Below are positions 25,335 to 36,500 of a stretch of DNA of 64,000 nucleotides, piece after piece. How positions within the stretch are numbered: position 1 is the stretch's first letter; every line of letters begins with the position of its first letter. The stretch covers positions 2,230,001 through 2,294,000 of the forward strand of contig OU612069.1 in the NCBI GenBank assembly GCA_914767715.1, given 5' to 3'. A program made the position numbers and the translations under genes. This DNA comes from Membranipora membranacea (lineage: Eukaryota; Bryozoa; Gymnolaemata; Cheilostomatida; Membraniporidae). The notes under the pieces were generated by a model that searched no databases, was not told the DNA's origin, and saw only the letters and a program-made list of their open reading frames with translations.

Positions 25335-25850
25335 AAGTTTAAAGTGTCTATGAAAGCAAAAAACAACCACTGTTCATATCAATGCTTTGCCATTGCAATG
25401 AGCAAAAATGTAAATTTTTTCGCATAAGGACATTATTGAATGATGTAACCGAATTTAAAGTGCGAAAATCCAGGGTCTAGAAGGGTCAAGAGTATGTTAT
25501 CTCCCCTGTTACCGATTCACATTTAAATAATGATCCACTTACAGTATAACAGTAAGCCTAGCCCGAGCTTACCTAGGACAGTTACAAGGCTGCTCTACTT
25601 ACACTAGATTTTATTGAAAAACAGTATTGGACAACGGTAGCGTAGTCAAAGATAGTTTAGTGTTAACCAGCAACAGGGGAGATAACATACTTTAGACCCG
25701 TCCAGACCCTGGATTTTGCAACTTTAAATTATGTTACATCATTCAATAATGTCCTTGTGCAAAAAAATTTACTTTTTTTGTTCATGGCAATGGCAAAGCT
25801 TTGATATGAGCAATGGTTGTTTTTTGCTTTCCGAGACACTTTAAGGAAAG
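25335..25850. mobile_element. fold-back (palindromic) MITE between ARB2A and the kinase gene
   Basis: The two halves are inverted copies. GTGTCTATGAAAGCAAAAAA (from 25345) pairs with the stretch ending near 25845. GGACATTATTGAATGATGTA (about 25428) pairs with 25735-25755. CCAGGGTCTAGAAGGGTC pairs with GACCCGTCCAGACCCTGG, and GTTATCTCCCCTGTT pairs with AACAGGGGAGATAAC. The central 150 bp or so does not pair well. There is no coding capacity. Confidence 0.8.
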
Positions 25851-25999
25851 GCTATTATTATGATGACATGGGTAAAATAACAGCCGCTGAGGCATCTCAT
25901 AATGGGTAAAAGACGTAGTGGCACTAGTGAGTTGACGATATTTGCTGGGGTAAAAATTATGCATCTTTTCCCATGTTATCAGTCATATTTTTAAAGGAT

Positions 26000-26005
26000 T
26001 TTATT
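26000..26005 (-). promoter_or_regulatory. candidate polyadenylation signal of the NEK-like kinase
   Basis: AATAAA on the minus strand, about 190 bases after the kinase stop codon at 26193-26191. It is the first canonical signal seen downstream. Confidence 0.45.
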
Positions 26006-26190
26006 TAACATCAGGGGACCAGGCTCTGGGATAAGAGCCTTGTTAACTAGTTTTATCTTACTGAACTATAATGTGCACGGAGAAAACTTTGAAGGTCACA
26101 AAAACTGAGGTGAATTGTCTTTCCTACAAAGCTCATAGTTTCAACTGTGTCTAGAGTGCTCTCAATAATGATACTAAATATGGCCAGGTT

Positions 26191-29100
26191 TTACTCTGGC
26201 GAGTATGACCTTTTACCATTAATATGGAATCTGTAGACATTCCTCAGCCTTTGCTCTGGTGATGCTAGTTTCTTAACTTCCGGAATCTCCAATATTTCAG
26301 TGATCGTAGGTCTCACTCTGTACAGTTAAATAAACCAAGTCAAAGTACCAACCACACAATAACTATGTTTCTCTTTTTGAGCAACCCTTAAATATTGCTG
26401 CATTATATAGTTCTAGCAGGATAGTAAATGATAAATAAGTACTATAACTATTATGAGATTCACAACATTATTTGTTACATTATAGGATTTTACTTGACAC
26501 AAATATCTGTGATGAGTTCGGGGTTTAAAAACAACACCCCCCCCCCCCGAGGATTTTCAGGCAATTGAGGTTAGATGCCATCATTGATCGTCCTTTAATT
26601 TCTTTCTCAACCAAGTTGTTTTGAACAAGACAAACTAAAATTCATATGTGAAGAGAAGAAAAAAGACTGTGGGATGTTTTTGAGTACATGCGAGATGCTT
26701 GAAGGGCATGGAAAATACTTCAGCTACACAAACCTAGGATTTTTCTGGAGTAATTTATCCACAAGGGAGAGAAGCCCTTTGGTGTAACCTGTAACTGGAG
26801 TGTAAGTTCCTCTCTGAATGGCCATCACTATAGCGGCTGGGTTACTCTTCATAAACTAGATAGAGGAAAATCATGCTGTGTATATGAAGAAATTAATTGA
26901 GTTTGAAATCTGTCCTTCGCTGAGGTATAACCCTTGGAAAAGAAGCAACATGGTGTTGGACATCCAACAAAGTTATACTTTATTTTACACCGATCAATGC
27001 AAGACGTAGATAAGACCGTGTGTTCATGTTTAGGATAAACTGTTATACTGAAAATCAGGATTCCGTTGCCTCTTTCCAGACAATGATGCTAATAACTTTT
27101 GATAATTTATTTATCAAAAATGTATGCTTTAATGATCCTCACTACATGACAAGTCAAGTTTTGTTTTTTCACGGGGCCAGCAAATGTTGTCACTGTCAGA
27201 AGTTTAATAATGTAATAGTGCAGAATATTTTGCTCAAAACTTAAATTTGATGTCTGTTTCAATACTGGCTCCGCACTTTTAGATCATATTACTTACAGGA
27301 TGATCGAAGCTTGTGAGTTGATATAGTATCAGTCCAAGGGCCCAGATATCCACCTTATGACTGTAGGGTTCATCTTCTACCATCTCTGGAGCCAGGTACA
27401 TGAGGGTTCCTGCCATCGCTTGCAGATAAGATGATGTGCTGCCATTAAAAAGAGAAATAAGGGATGATTTCCAGTTTCTCTTACGCGATCACAATTTAAT
27501 AAATTTAAGTATTGAGTTTTCTAAATTTGACAAATTTCATCTGCTGGCACAACAACAGCATTCCGTCTCCAGGAGCACAGCCATGGGGATGGTGCTAAAA
27601 CAAGCCAGCTCCCAGAGTGATAGGTTATGGTATATCAATACCTATGTTTGCTTGTTCCAAATTTTTCCGAATGATGGGTTTTCTCAAATGAGGTACTCAA
27701 TGAATCAGATCAGGGCTATCAGGCGCTATGATGCAGAAATACATGGGCATCGGCAGTAAAAATATTGAGGAAAAGCTATGGATGGATAATTATGAACATT
27801 TTGCCAACAACACTCCGTACCAATCACCTAATTCATGTACATCTGTAATTGGTCAGGGACGTTACCAATACAATTTCCAACCTTGCAGCGATAAAATAAT
27901 CAAATAAAAGAAATCAAATCAATGGATTTGTTATGGTTGGTGGTCATCTTTGAACTAAGGGGAGTTATCCTTCCTTTGGTACATTGTACTCATGTCACAA
28001 CCTTTACATATGCCTGCTGGTAACTCTGCTTTTCTTTATTAAAGAGGCAGAAGAGGTCCTTTTAACTGCGTGTGAGGTGTGCTAACACATAGTGGGCCTC
28101 CGGTACTTTTAGTCCCGTTACGCAAGGACCTGGCTAGGATCAATGAACCAAATCACGAATGGCTGTCATTCCTAGGACTTAAACCTGGACCTCAAATATT
28201 GCAATTTCATTACCTTTACGATAAGACCACTTGTCACTATTGAATGGTGGTAAAGATCCATTTAATTGCATCGGTTTGCTATGAGCCTGGAGTTGAGCAA
28301 TGGTCAAGGAGATGATCTATAGCATAATGTGTGGTTGGTTGGGTGTGTTTTATGGCGTTAAAACTCACCAATTCAGAACAGTAGCTAGTCCAAAGTCTCC
28401 GAGACGGATACTGCCATCTTTGGTCAAAAATATGTTGGCAGGTTTCAAATCTCTGTGTATGATCTTACGACCATGTAAGTACTTGATGCCCTGACATATC
28501 TCAATAAACCATGTCCAGACCTGCCAAAATACCATTATGTTCTGGATCAAAATTTGATTACAAATAACAAAGTGAAAGTGCATTCCAAACCTCTCTGCAA
28601 GCAAGTGAAACATACTTCTCATTTTGGCACATAAAATAAAACAATATATATTCACCCCCCCCCCCTAAATATTGTGATTGTGTCCCACATGTTTATTAAT
28701 TGCTATATACATACTCATACTATATCAGAGTGAATTTGAAACATGCAATGGTTGAGATCCAGGGATAAAAGGTCAAACTAATGCTAAAAGTTTGTTTTGG
28801 GGATAAACAAATTTACAAAACACAGCAGTTGTCCTCTCAATGTAAACGAGAACACAATTCACACCACACCTTTGAGTGAAGTGAACACAGTTATATCACT
28901 CTCCCTGGCTATATAACCTATTGGCGTCAATCCAATTTTCACAACCCTTATTCATGGTAGTTTTTACCTGTTTCTCAGAGAAAGGTTTCCTGTTCTGCGC
29001 CTCGATCTTTTGACTTAAGTCCCCACCATCACAAAACTCCATCACAATATGGAGTATTGAGCCCTCTGAAACAAAGAGATTCAAACTTTACCACATCAAG

Positions 29101-30551
29101 CATACCCTTATGCTACAGGTGACTCTGTTTTAGTATGACACATTAGATCACCAATTAGTTTATTTGAAAGTAACTGTATGAAGAGTTTATGCAATGCAAA
29201 GTGAAGCTTATCTGGGCTAATTTTTTAGTCCGCTTTGCCTACAGGGTACCATCAAAGCGACAACTCGTTCAAAATACGTTGGTATACACAAAAATACACA
29301 ACAATACAATACTTTAGTATGCACAGAATGCAGTTGAGGCAGGGACTGTGACCATTGGCATGAAGCTAGAAGTCAGAAGATTGACAGACTATGCTCTTAT
29401 ATTCATGACATCAACTGGCGTCGGGAGACAACTCATCATATGATCATTGGCTATAGATTCCCCCCATATTTGGTATCATATTAAAGGTATCAGCGTAATG
29501 AAAAGTAGTATTTGAAAGTTGTTGAAACTGTTATCGTTACTGAAAAGAAACTTTTTCTCTGCCTTTTCGCAATCATTAAAGTTGTCCCCCTATTTCTAAG
29601 CTGCTGGATTTGTATGTATGAAACGCTCCAATGCATCCCTGAGTTTGCAAAAAAACTTTGGAAAACATGTTTAATAGATTGTGATTTGCTGGAATTATAC
29701 AACTCAGCATAAGTCAAAAACCTACAAGCGCAACAACTGCCTTAATATTTGAAGTAAGACCAACAGAGGTAACCAGAAAACAGAACCTACCGACGAAAGA
29801 GTCCATATACTTGACAATGTTTGGATGGCTGATGGTTTTCAGAACTATGACCTCTTGTACTGCACATAGTCTCTCCTCAACTGTAGCTGCGCTCAAGTCC
29901 ACTGTCTGAAAAAATACATCACAAAAACAGGTTGAAGCTCTTTCACCCCATCAGCTCCTGTGAAATTACCTCCATAATGAATTTGAGAGGTGGAAAGCAA
30001 GAAGATAGTTTGACTTTGACTCTGACACAGAAACCAACAAGAAAAGAGTCTTCTATTTCTTTTGTGTAAATCGATAATCCTGTATGTATGCAAGCTTTAG
30101 GCAGCTGGTATATATGTCATGGAGGGTCTGTGGGCTGCAAATCTTGTACTTCCTAAATGTTCTGGCAAGTCTCACTCAGCCAATCCCTTGTACTATGGCA
30201 GAGTTTTAGAGGAGGCACCCATCTACCAACTCTTAGCCAAATCTCTCTACACTGAGCGCTAATGAGTACTAACCTTCACAACGCTAATAAGTACTTACTA
30301 ATGAGTACTTACTAATGAGTACTTACTAATGAGTACTTACTAATGAGTACTTACCTAATGTGTACTTACCTAATGTGTACTTACCTAATGAGTACTTACT
30401 AATGAGTACTTACTAATGAGTACTTACCTTCACAGCGCTAATGAGTACTTACCTTCACAACACAGTTTGTTTTGTCACGTTTATGTTGTACGAGATAAGC
30501 TTTACCAAACCCTCCTGCACCAAGAAATTTTAGCTGGTCGAAGTTATCCAT
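26191..30551 (-). CDS. NEK/NIMA-like serine/threonine protein kinase, kinase domain only
   Basis: Seven minus-strand exons (30551-30453, 29905-29791, 29065-28968, 28520-28369, 27438-27297, 26855-26734, 26317-26191) sum to exactly 285 codons. Kinase motifs in order: Gly loop GAGGFG (residues 11-16); VVK with the ATP-binding Lys at residue 33, the last codon of exon 1; alpha-[18 protein letters not shown]; hinge MEFCDGGDL; catalytic HRDLKPAN (about 126-133); DFGLA; activation-loop [15 protein letters not shown]; and LLQKNPRVRP. The HPNIVKY, GGDL and LLQ.NP..RP pattern is NEK-type. NEKs act in mitosis, centrosomes and cilia. Here there is almost nothing after the kinase domain: only about 30 residues after RPTI and no coiled coil. 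All catalytic residues are present, so activity is expected. The ATG at 30551 is the first in frame and gives a normal NEK start just before the Gly loop. Confidence 0.9.
27930..28245 (-). mobile_element. tRNA-derived SINE, family A, second copy
   Basis: Matches 5990-6330 in the same orientation: head AGTGGTCTTATCGTAAAGG, B box GGTTTAAGTCC, and body blocks AGGTCCTTGCG and ACCGGAGGCCCACTATGTG (minus strand). It lies in the kinase intron between exons 4 and 5. Confidence 0.7.
30256..30455. repeat. tandem repeat carrying multiplied 5' splice sites
   Basis: About eleven units of 14 bp (TAATGAGTACTTAC, or 15 with an added C) plus two longer units with CTTCACAGCGC lie directly against exon 1 of the kinase gene. 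On the transcribed minus strand each unit reads GTAAGTAC, a near-perfect splice donor. The longer units also repeat the exon end TGTGAAG before the donor. The array thus appears to have grown from the real exon 1 donor at 30452. Confidence 0.9.
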
Positions 30552-31854
30552 AGTATATTGTCGAATTACTGTCGGAATTAAATCTGTTTAAATCAGCTAA
30601 AGGTGTTGTTGTAAAAAGCGCTAACCAGGAAAAACTGCTGCTATGCACAAGTATGGTTGCTGCTAATATTGCCTTTAACAGTACAACTGGGCTGATATGA
30701 ATGCACAATTGTACAGCAATTCATAAAAGGAAAGATTAAATCGGTCCTTTTATTTGCTTTAAGTTTATTCTTTGCTGGTCTGAGATCAGAGAGGTAACCT
30801 CTCAACGCACTCAAGGGGTGTACATGGGAGTCTATAGGGGGTATATCAATATTTCATGAACCCTGGACCTGGTTACCCTGGCGATAGGAAATTTTTTAAC
30901 GCGGGTACACATCGACAAAAAGAAGACGTAGGGAAATATTGCATCACTTTGCTTTCTCAGCATTCGCAATTAGATAGTGGTTTTAATAAGATTGAATAAT
31001 CAAGCACAGCCATACGGGCAGGGGAAAACGGTAGGCTAATTTTATAATGTAGTAATGTAATTAAACAGTAAAAAATAAGTTAAAAAGCTGTTATCTCTTA
31101 TAACGCCCGCGTGAATCAAGAATAACCTAAGTAGTACATGCTTTCTGCATCTACCATGTTATAAACTCGTTATCAATAAAATCACCATCGAAAATATGCT
31201 GGGGGTGTTTGCAGTAGGAGGGATCGTATAATATCTTTAATCATAAGAGCATGACTGTAAACTTGAGATTCACTGAGCCGAAAACATGTTTATTGACATA
31301 AATTAAAGCACTGTGTTTAATTAAATAATTTTATATTCATAATCAATAAGGTGTGATTACTCTGTATGTATATGGCAGCTTCTAACCAGTTTATTTTGGC
31401 TGACTGTGTAAAGAAATAATTATACTTAGATTAAAAATATAGCCACAACTTCCTTGTTGAGTGCATGAAAACCAAAACACTGCTCTTTGTCTTGTGGACA
31501 AGCTGCAAGTAATTGAAAGCTATTTGGCAAGGCCTTTACTAAAACACCAAAAGCTTTATGCACTTGCCAAGGCACACAGACAGATGGTAAAATCATATTC
31601 TTTAACCTATAGTTTGGTAACAAAATATGGCGAATCGTATGCTAGTAATCATGTTTCTCAAAGATTTTCTCAACTTTAGGGGACCTTGCTCTGAAATCGA
31701 AGCGTTTACTCATTTTCATATCTTACAGATTTTATAAGAGGGACAACTTTAGTGGATAAGAAAGGTTGGGAAGAATTTTCTTTCCAGTGTTAAATTGAGT
31801 ATTACCCAAATTCTAATAACCATCACATATTATTTTGGTGTTTCCCCGCCTCAG

Positions 31855-31985
31855 ATAAAGTGAATGCAACTCCGATTTTACGTGTAGTTGGAGCAGGGAG
31901 GGTTGGAGTACAAAGGTATAAATAACATGACTCAGCCAGAAACGAGTCAGTCAGTTAGCGGCAAACAGATAGTGCAGACTACAAT
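31855..31985. repeat. dispersed repeat, inverted match to 4130-4260
   Basis: Reverse complement of the intron 1 repeat of the CUB/EGF gene, sharing AGTACAAAGGTATAAATAAC, GACTCAGCCAGAAAC and AACAGATAGTGC. Confidence 0.7.
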
Positions 31986-32609
31986 CATATTTTGTACTGA
32001 GGAATCATATTATACCTTTGTACCAACAGCATTCTCATATTTAACCTATCACATTGTAGATCCTTAAGAAAAGAAACACAAGTGATCCTCTCCATGAACA
32101 TGCGGAAGGTTAGAATACCTATATAATTGATGTATTGTATCAGTAAAAAATCTAATTGCATTACAAATTGTGTTTTATTCGGCTCTGAGTGCAACGAATC
32201 TTTTAGCGGTTACATCGGGATGATCGGACAAAAATTGGCGAAGTTAGGTTTAGACTTCACATCAGATCAGTGGTCGGCTCCGCCAACAAAATGGGAGCTC
32301 AGTGCAGCCCTCCTTGTGTCTGCAGAGAAACTAGATATGCTTTGGTTTTGTATTATTCTAGGCGGCAGGTATATCTGGTTTTCTCAAAGTCCCATTTTGG
32401 AACATTTTTTGAGATGTACCTTTCTTCTTAATCTTCATTTTACCCTATAGGAGTTTAGTTTTCGCGGCATTTAAGATTCGCTTTTCGCGTTGTTGCCTAG
32501 GTTGCGAAATTTAGTGTATCTTAAATTAAACTCAGTCACCATAGTTTCATAAACAATGTATAATGATACAGGAATACACCTTACCTAGCATGCAAGGTAG
32601 TGAGGTACC

Positions 32610-32705
32610 GTGGTAGCGTGGTAGCGTGGTAGCGTGGTCTAAGTGTCTGCCTTGCAATCAGATTGAGAGTTATGCCCTGGGTTCGAATCCCAGCTTGGAC
32701 ATTCT
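32610..32705 (+). mobile_element. tRNA-derived SINE head with tandem GGTAGCGT
   Basis: TACCGTGGTAGCGTGGTAGC is followed by GTGGTCTAAGTG (A-box-like) and GGGTTCGAATCCCAGC, a perfect B box. The anticodon arm reads CTGCCTTGCAATCAG. The ends do not form a proper acceptor stem, and the 5' part is a tandem of GGTAGCGT, so a working tRNA is unlikely. Confidence 0.55.
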
Positions 32706-32829
32706 TTTTTAATTTTCACTAGTAAGCCTACTAGCGAAATTTAGTACTAGTGAAATTTAGTACCAGGTCCAGATAGCGAAATTAAACTCCTATAGGGTAA
32801 CTCATTTTTACAAAATTACAATATATACC

Positions 32830-32985
32830 CACAGATTGAGCAGGAATCAGAGATTTTTGATATATTGTAACCATTATAAGCCTGATTATAACAAGGCGAG
32901 TGTCGGGAAATATATATTTATCAAGTTTTCTCTAGTTTGCCTTCATTTGAAGTTGCTCCCCCTCCACTGATAGAACAGGGTAGGA
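32830..32985. repeat. dispersed repeat, inverted match to 18640-18800
   Basis: Reverse complement of the block at 18640-18800: GCAGGAATCAGAGATTTTTG, TAACCATTATAAGCCTGAT and AAGTTGCTCCCCCTCCACTG. Confidence 0.7.
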
Positions 32986-33229
32986 GAGAGTTGCTTTAAC
33001 CTTCAATTAATAGTTGATAAGGCTCACAAAAACAAAGGAAGACCTAAGAAGTATTGTTACCTGATGCAAGGATTGCAAGGATTGCCTGATGTAGCTTATT
33101 GCTATTGTTATGTTTCGTGTATAATACCTGCTAACCAGCATCAAAGAGAAATATAAAACTATTGTTACCTGATGTAGTTATTATTGTTTAGTTTAGGTTG
33201 TTTTAGGTGTGTGGATGAACCACATCAAA

Positions 33230-33546
33230 GAAAAATAAAAAACCATTGTGTACACAATGTGTACACTCATGAATCCTAAAACATTGCTTACCTTGCTGTG
33301 ACATAGCAGGACATTGTAAAAATCAATACAAAACTTTCTAAAGGCAATTTGAGTACTTTCAAACTTTCTATAAAAATTTCACAAGTAGTCAGTATCACTC
33401 TATTGCAAGGTGTAATCGACAATGAATGGTATATAGATTAGATGCCATTCATATTGTACAGCTCCTGGAGTCAGTATCACTCTATTGCAAGGTGTAATTG
33501 ACAATGAATGGTATATAGATTAGATGCCATTCATATTGTACAGCTC
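33230..33546. repeat. dispersed repeat with internal 84-bp tandem, overlapping the fucosyltransferase front
   Basis: 33230-33469 is the inverted match of 3075-3345. Its last part is then duplicated in tandem: 33386-33469 and 33470-33546 share AGTCAGTATCACTCTATTGC and ATTCATATTGTACAGCTC with one or two differences. The second unit runs into the reading frame of the fucosyltransferase, and the in-frame ATG at 33508 lies inside it. Confidence 0.85.
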
Positions 33547-33570
33547 TCCTCCGGAAATTTATACTGGACA

Positions 33571-36500
33571 ATGACTGCTGATTTACGCTGCGCTTATGTT
33601 ACTAAACTTCAAATCTCCCTGGAGAATAAGAAAAGAATCTTCATGGTGCTTATAGCGGCAGCTATTACCACGACAACTATATACTCATCATCTAGATATG
33701 TCAGATCCTTACCGACAGTACGAGGTTTTCTATGTAAGGATCTAGAACCAGTGAATCGAACCCTGAATGGGAATGTGGCTACCTACAAGGACATTCACTA
33801 CAGTGTCAAAACGAGCATCAGTTCAGACAGGGCGACAAAAGGATTTATAACAAACCTCAACAATATCTACATATCCCCAAACTGGCCTGACTACTCTAGC
33901 TATGAACTCTGTTTGAACGAATTCAATCGGTCAGCAGTAAAGACCATTCGGTTTCTGGATGGCTGGAGAAACTCGCCTGATGTTGTTGAGAGCGACCTAG
34001 CGCGCTCGTTCCCCTCGACATCGTTACAAACCTGCGGATATCGTTGTGAGATTCAGGCAGGGACGACTCCAGCAGGAGCGGATATATCCATATTTGACGG
34101 CGCTGGAATCAGATCATACGGTAGGTCACCACCGGAGAAAGATTTAGAGGAACTCTGGGTTTTCCACTCAGGAGAATCCCAAATCGTAAATGCAGTAGAC
34201 CCCCAAGCTTGGGACGGAAAGTTCAATTATTCAACGGTCTTCATTAGAGAAACAGGTGAAATTGGTAAAAATTGGGGATACACTTATCGCAAACGCTCCA
34301 CACCTACTAACAAAAACTTTGCAGAAAAGAGACGGTTGAAACTCAGGAAACCAGCTGTGGCTGATGCATTGTGGTTTGTGTCGAACTGTCACGGTGCAGA
34401 ATTTGGCGCATATCAACCTAAATCTGCTCGGATTCCTTTTACTCTTGAACTCAGCCAATACATCAATATTAGTGCTTATACCCGCGCTGAATCGTGCTTA
34501 GTACCTCTAGCCTCCATCTTGAAAGACAGCAGAGAGCACGGAGAACCAAAGTATGATGACTTCCTGTTTTATTTATCGTTTGAGAACAATGCATGCAGGG
34601 ATTACATCACAGAGAAGCTATGGAAGATCTTACTCACAGACACATATATTATTCCTATCGTACTTGGTAAGTTAAAATCTAACTACTTATGCTACTGATT
34701 TCTCTATACTACCTGTAACTTAGAAAACAATGAGGAGAGCACAACTTTTAAATTATTTTGTGTGTTAATGTCAGTTTAGACTAAGACCTTTTTTAGACAT
34801 TTTTGGCAATGTCGACGATTCTTAGACGATTTTGGAGAGTTGTCTTCCCATCGCATGATTTCTGAGCGATTTTAGAAATTTAGTGGTTTTAAAAGTTGTG
34901 CTCCCTTAGGAGAATTATATTGCGGTATTGTCGAAGTTGAAGTTTTACGAGATTTTATTTTGATGTTACTGTTAATCTGTGAAACTACAATGATAAAGTG
35001 TGTTTAACTGAATATGGTGCTAGAATTGGTGCCACATAAAAAATATGCTGTCCTGTCAAAGAACTATCTGTCAATTAAAGCAAACTATCATGGGAGACAA
35101 ATATATAAACACAAGTTTACCATTATAGAAACCTAGATTTAAGCCCTACAATCAGCTAGCTCAGTAAAAACAGTTATTTAATATTCGCACGCTAAACCTT
35201 AGCTATAGAGATAGTACAAATTTACGTACCTTTTTTCGCCCATTAATAACCTCAAAATACACCTTTACCCATAAATAGAAATAACATTTAAGTTAGCAAC
35301 AAAGTGAGCATGAAAGTAAAAGAAATGGTGTACACACACCATAGCTACAGGGCAAAACTGAGGTTAAAGCATCCTTAGCATAAACCTTTGAATAGTTAGA
35401 GGAACTTCTCCAGTTTATAAGCTTCAAAATGAGCCCAAGAACAGCTCAATTGGTCAATTAGGACTGAAGTTATGACTTATCAAAGTAAGGCCTAGTAGAC
35501 GCTAGCTCGCTCGCAAGCCTTGCGCAGGGGAATGTGATGCCATAGACATACATTTTGCGTATATGTCTACCATTAGAAACTTTGGACTCGTTTAATTTTG
35601 TCAAAATTGGATGAAACGAGTTGAAATCCAACATAGCTTGTGTCATAATAGATATTAACCCGAAGCAAAAAGTTGAAGGAGATTAATGCATTTTTGTGGT
35701 GGAAAAAAGTTGGTTTCACTTTAACAGTTCCATATACGAAAAATTTCGAATATTGGTCAAAAACCCTGATGTAACCTCACACCCAGGCTTTCCGACAAAA
35801 CGAGCGAATATTGAAAGGGTCGACTTCAATGCCTCATAACACAGCTTGTAGTGGTCCAAGAGAGTCAATTCTGGGCTTGTTATGAAGCTGATTAGCTGGA
35901 GAAACAGCTTTGATTATCTCAGTCTAAATTTCATGGATGCTTTGAGGCTCGCATAACTCAGTAAACCAGTGCAGTAATTGGGCACAAACAAAATAGCCTG
36001 GCCCGAACAAGCCAAGTAATTATGACCAATTGACCCGCTCTCCCGGTGAATGACAGGGCTGACACACCAATGCAAGGCAGCTACACCTAGTAATAGTACC
36101 CCTGACAAATGGTCCAACACCTCTGTTTATCAACCCATTGCTTTACATGCCATTCAATCCTTATGAGAACCACTCATAACGATGGTCTGAATCTGCTCTG
36201 TCATCTTGAGAGTATTGGATGGAAATTTGTTGTCAAATTTTTTCGGCGCTCCAACAAGCGCAGCAAATGCATTTTCCAATGTTTTTCATCCAGCTATTAT
36301 TGCCCCGACTGAATTGTCTGCTTAAAGCGCCCCCAAATTTATTTGCCAAAATTATTAGAGCCTCAAATCACCAAAATTTCCATTGCAAATACACCAGGCA
36401 ACATTTTTATGCCTCAATATCACTGACTGCAGTACTATCAATTTGCCTAGGGCCTGATTTGTCATCAGTCATACAAATAATTTTTTTTGAGGAGCGGTGC

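Larger units (their letters stand above)
30560..33225. other. intergenic region between divergent kinase and fucosyltransferase genes
   Basis: About 2.7 kb between the kinase start (minus) and the fucosyltransferase front (plus). It holds three dispersed repeats (31855-31985, 32610-32705, 32830-32985) and otherwise AT-rich sequence. Short open frames such as 32127-32450 show no family motif. Promoters for both genes should be here, but I see no clear core element. Confidence 0.4.

Noticed and set aside
30256-30455. CRISPR-like array of short direct repeats
   Set aside because: Units are head-to-tail with no unique spacers, in a eukaryotic intron; it is a minisatellite.
32127-32450. 107-codon open frame between kinase and fucosyltransferase
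   Set aside because: No family motif, and the flanks are dispersed repeats; likely chance.
32610-32705. Possible tRNA gene with a perfect B box
   Set aside because: The acceptor stem does not pair and the 5' part is a GGTAGCGT tandem, so a SINE head is likelier. The same reasoning applies to 6705-6805, 45905-45985 and 47340-47425.
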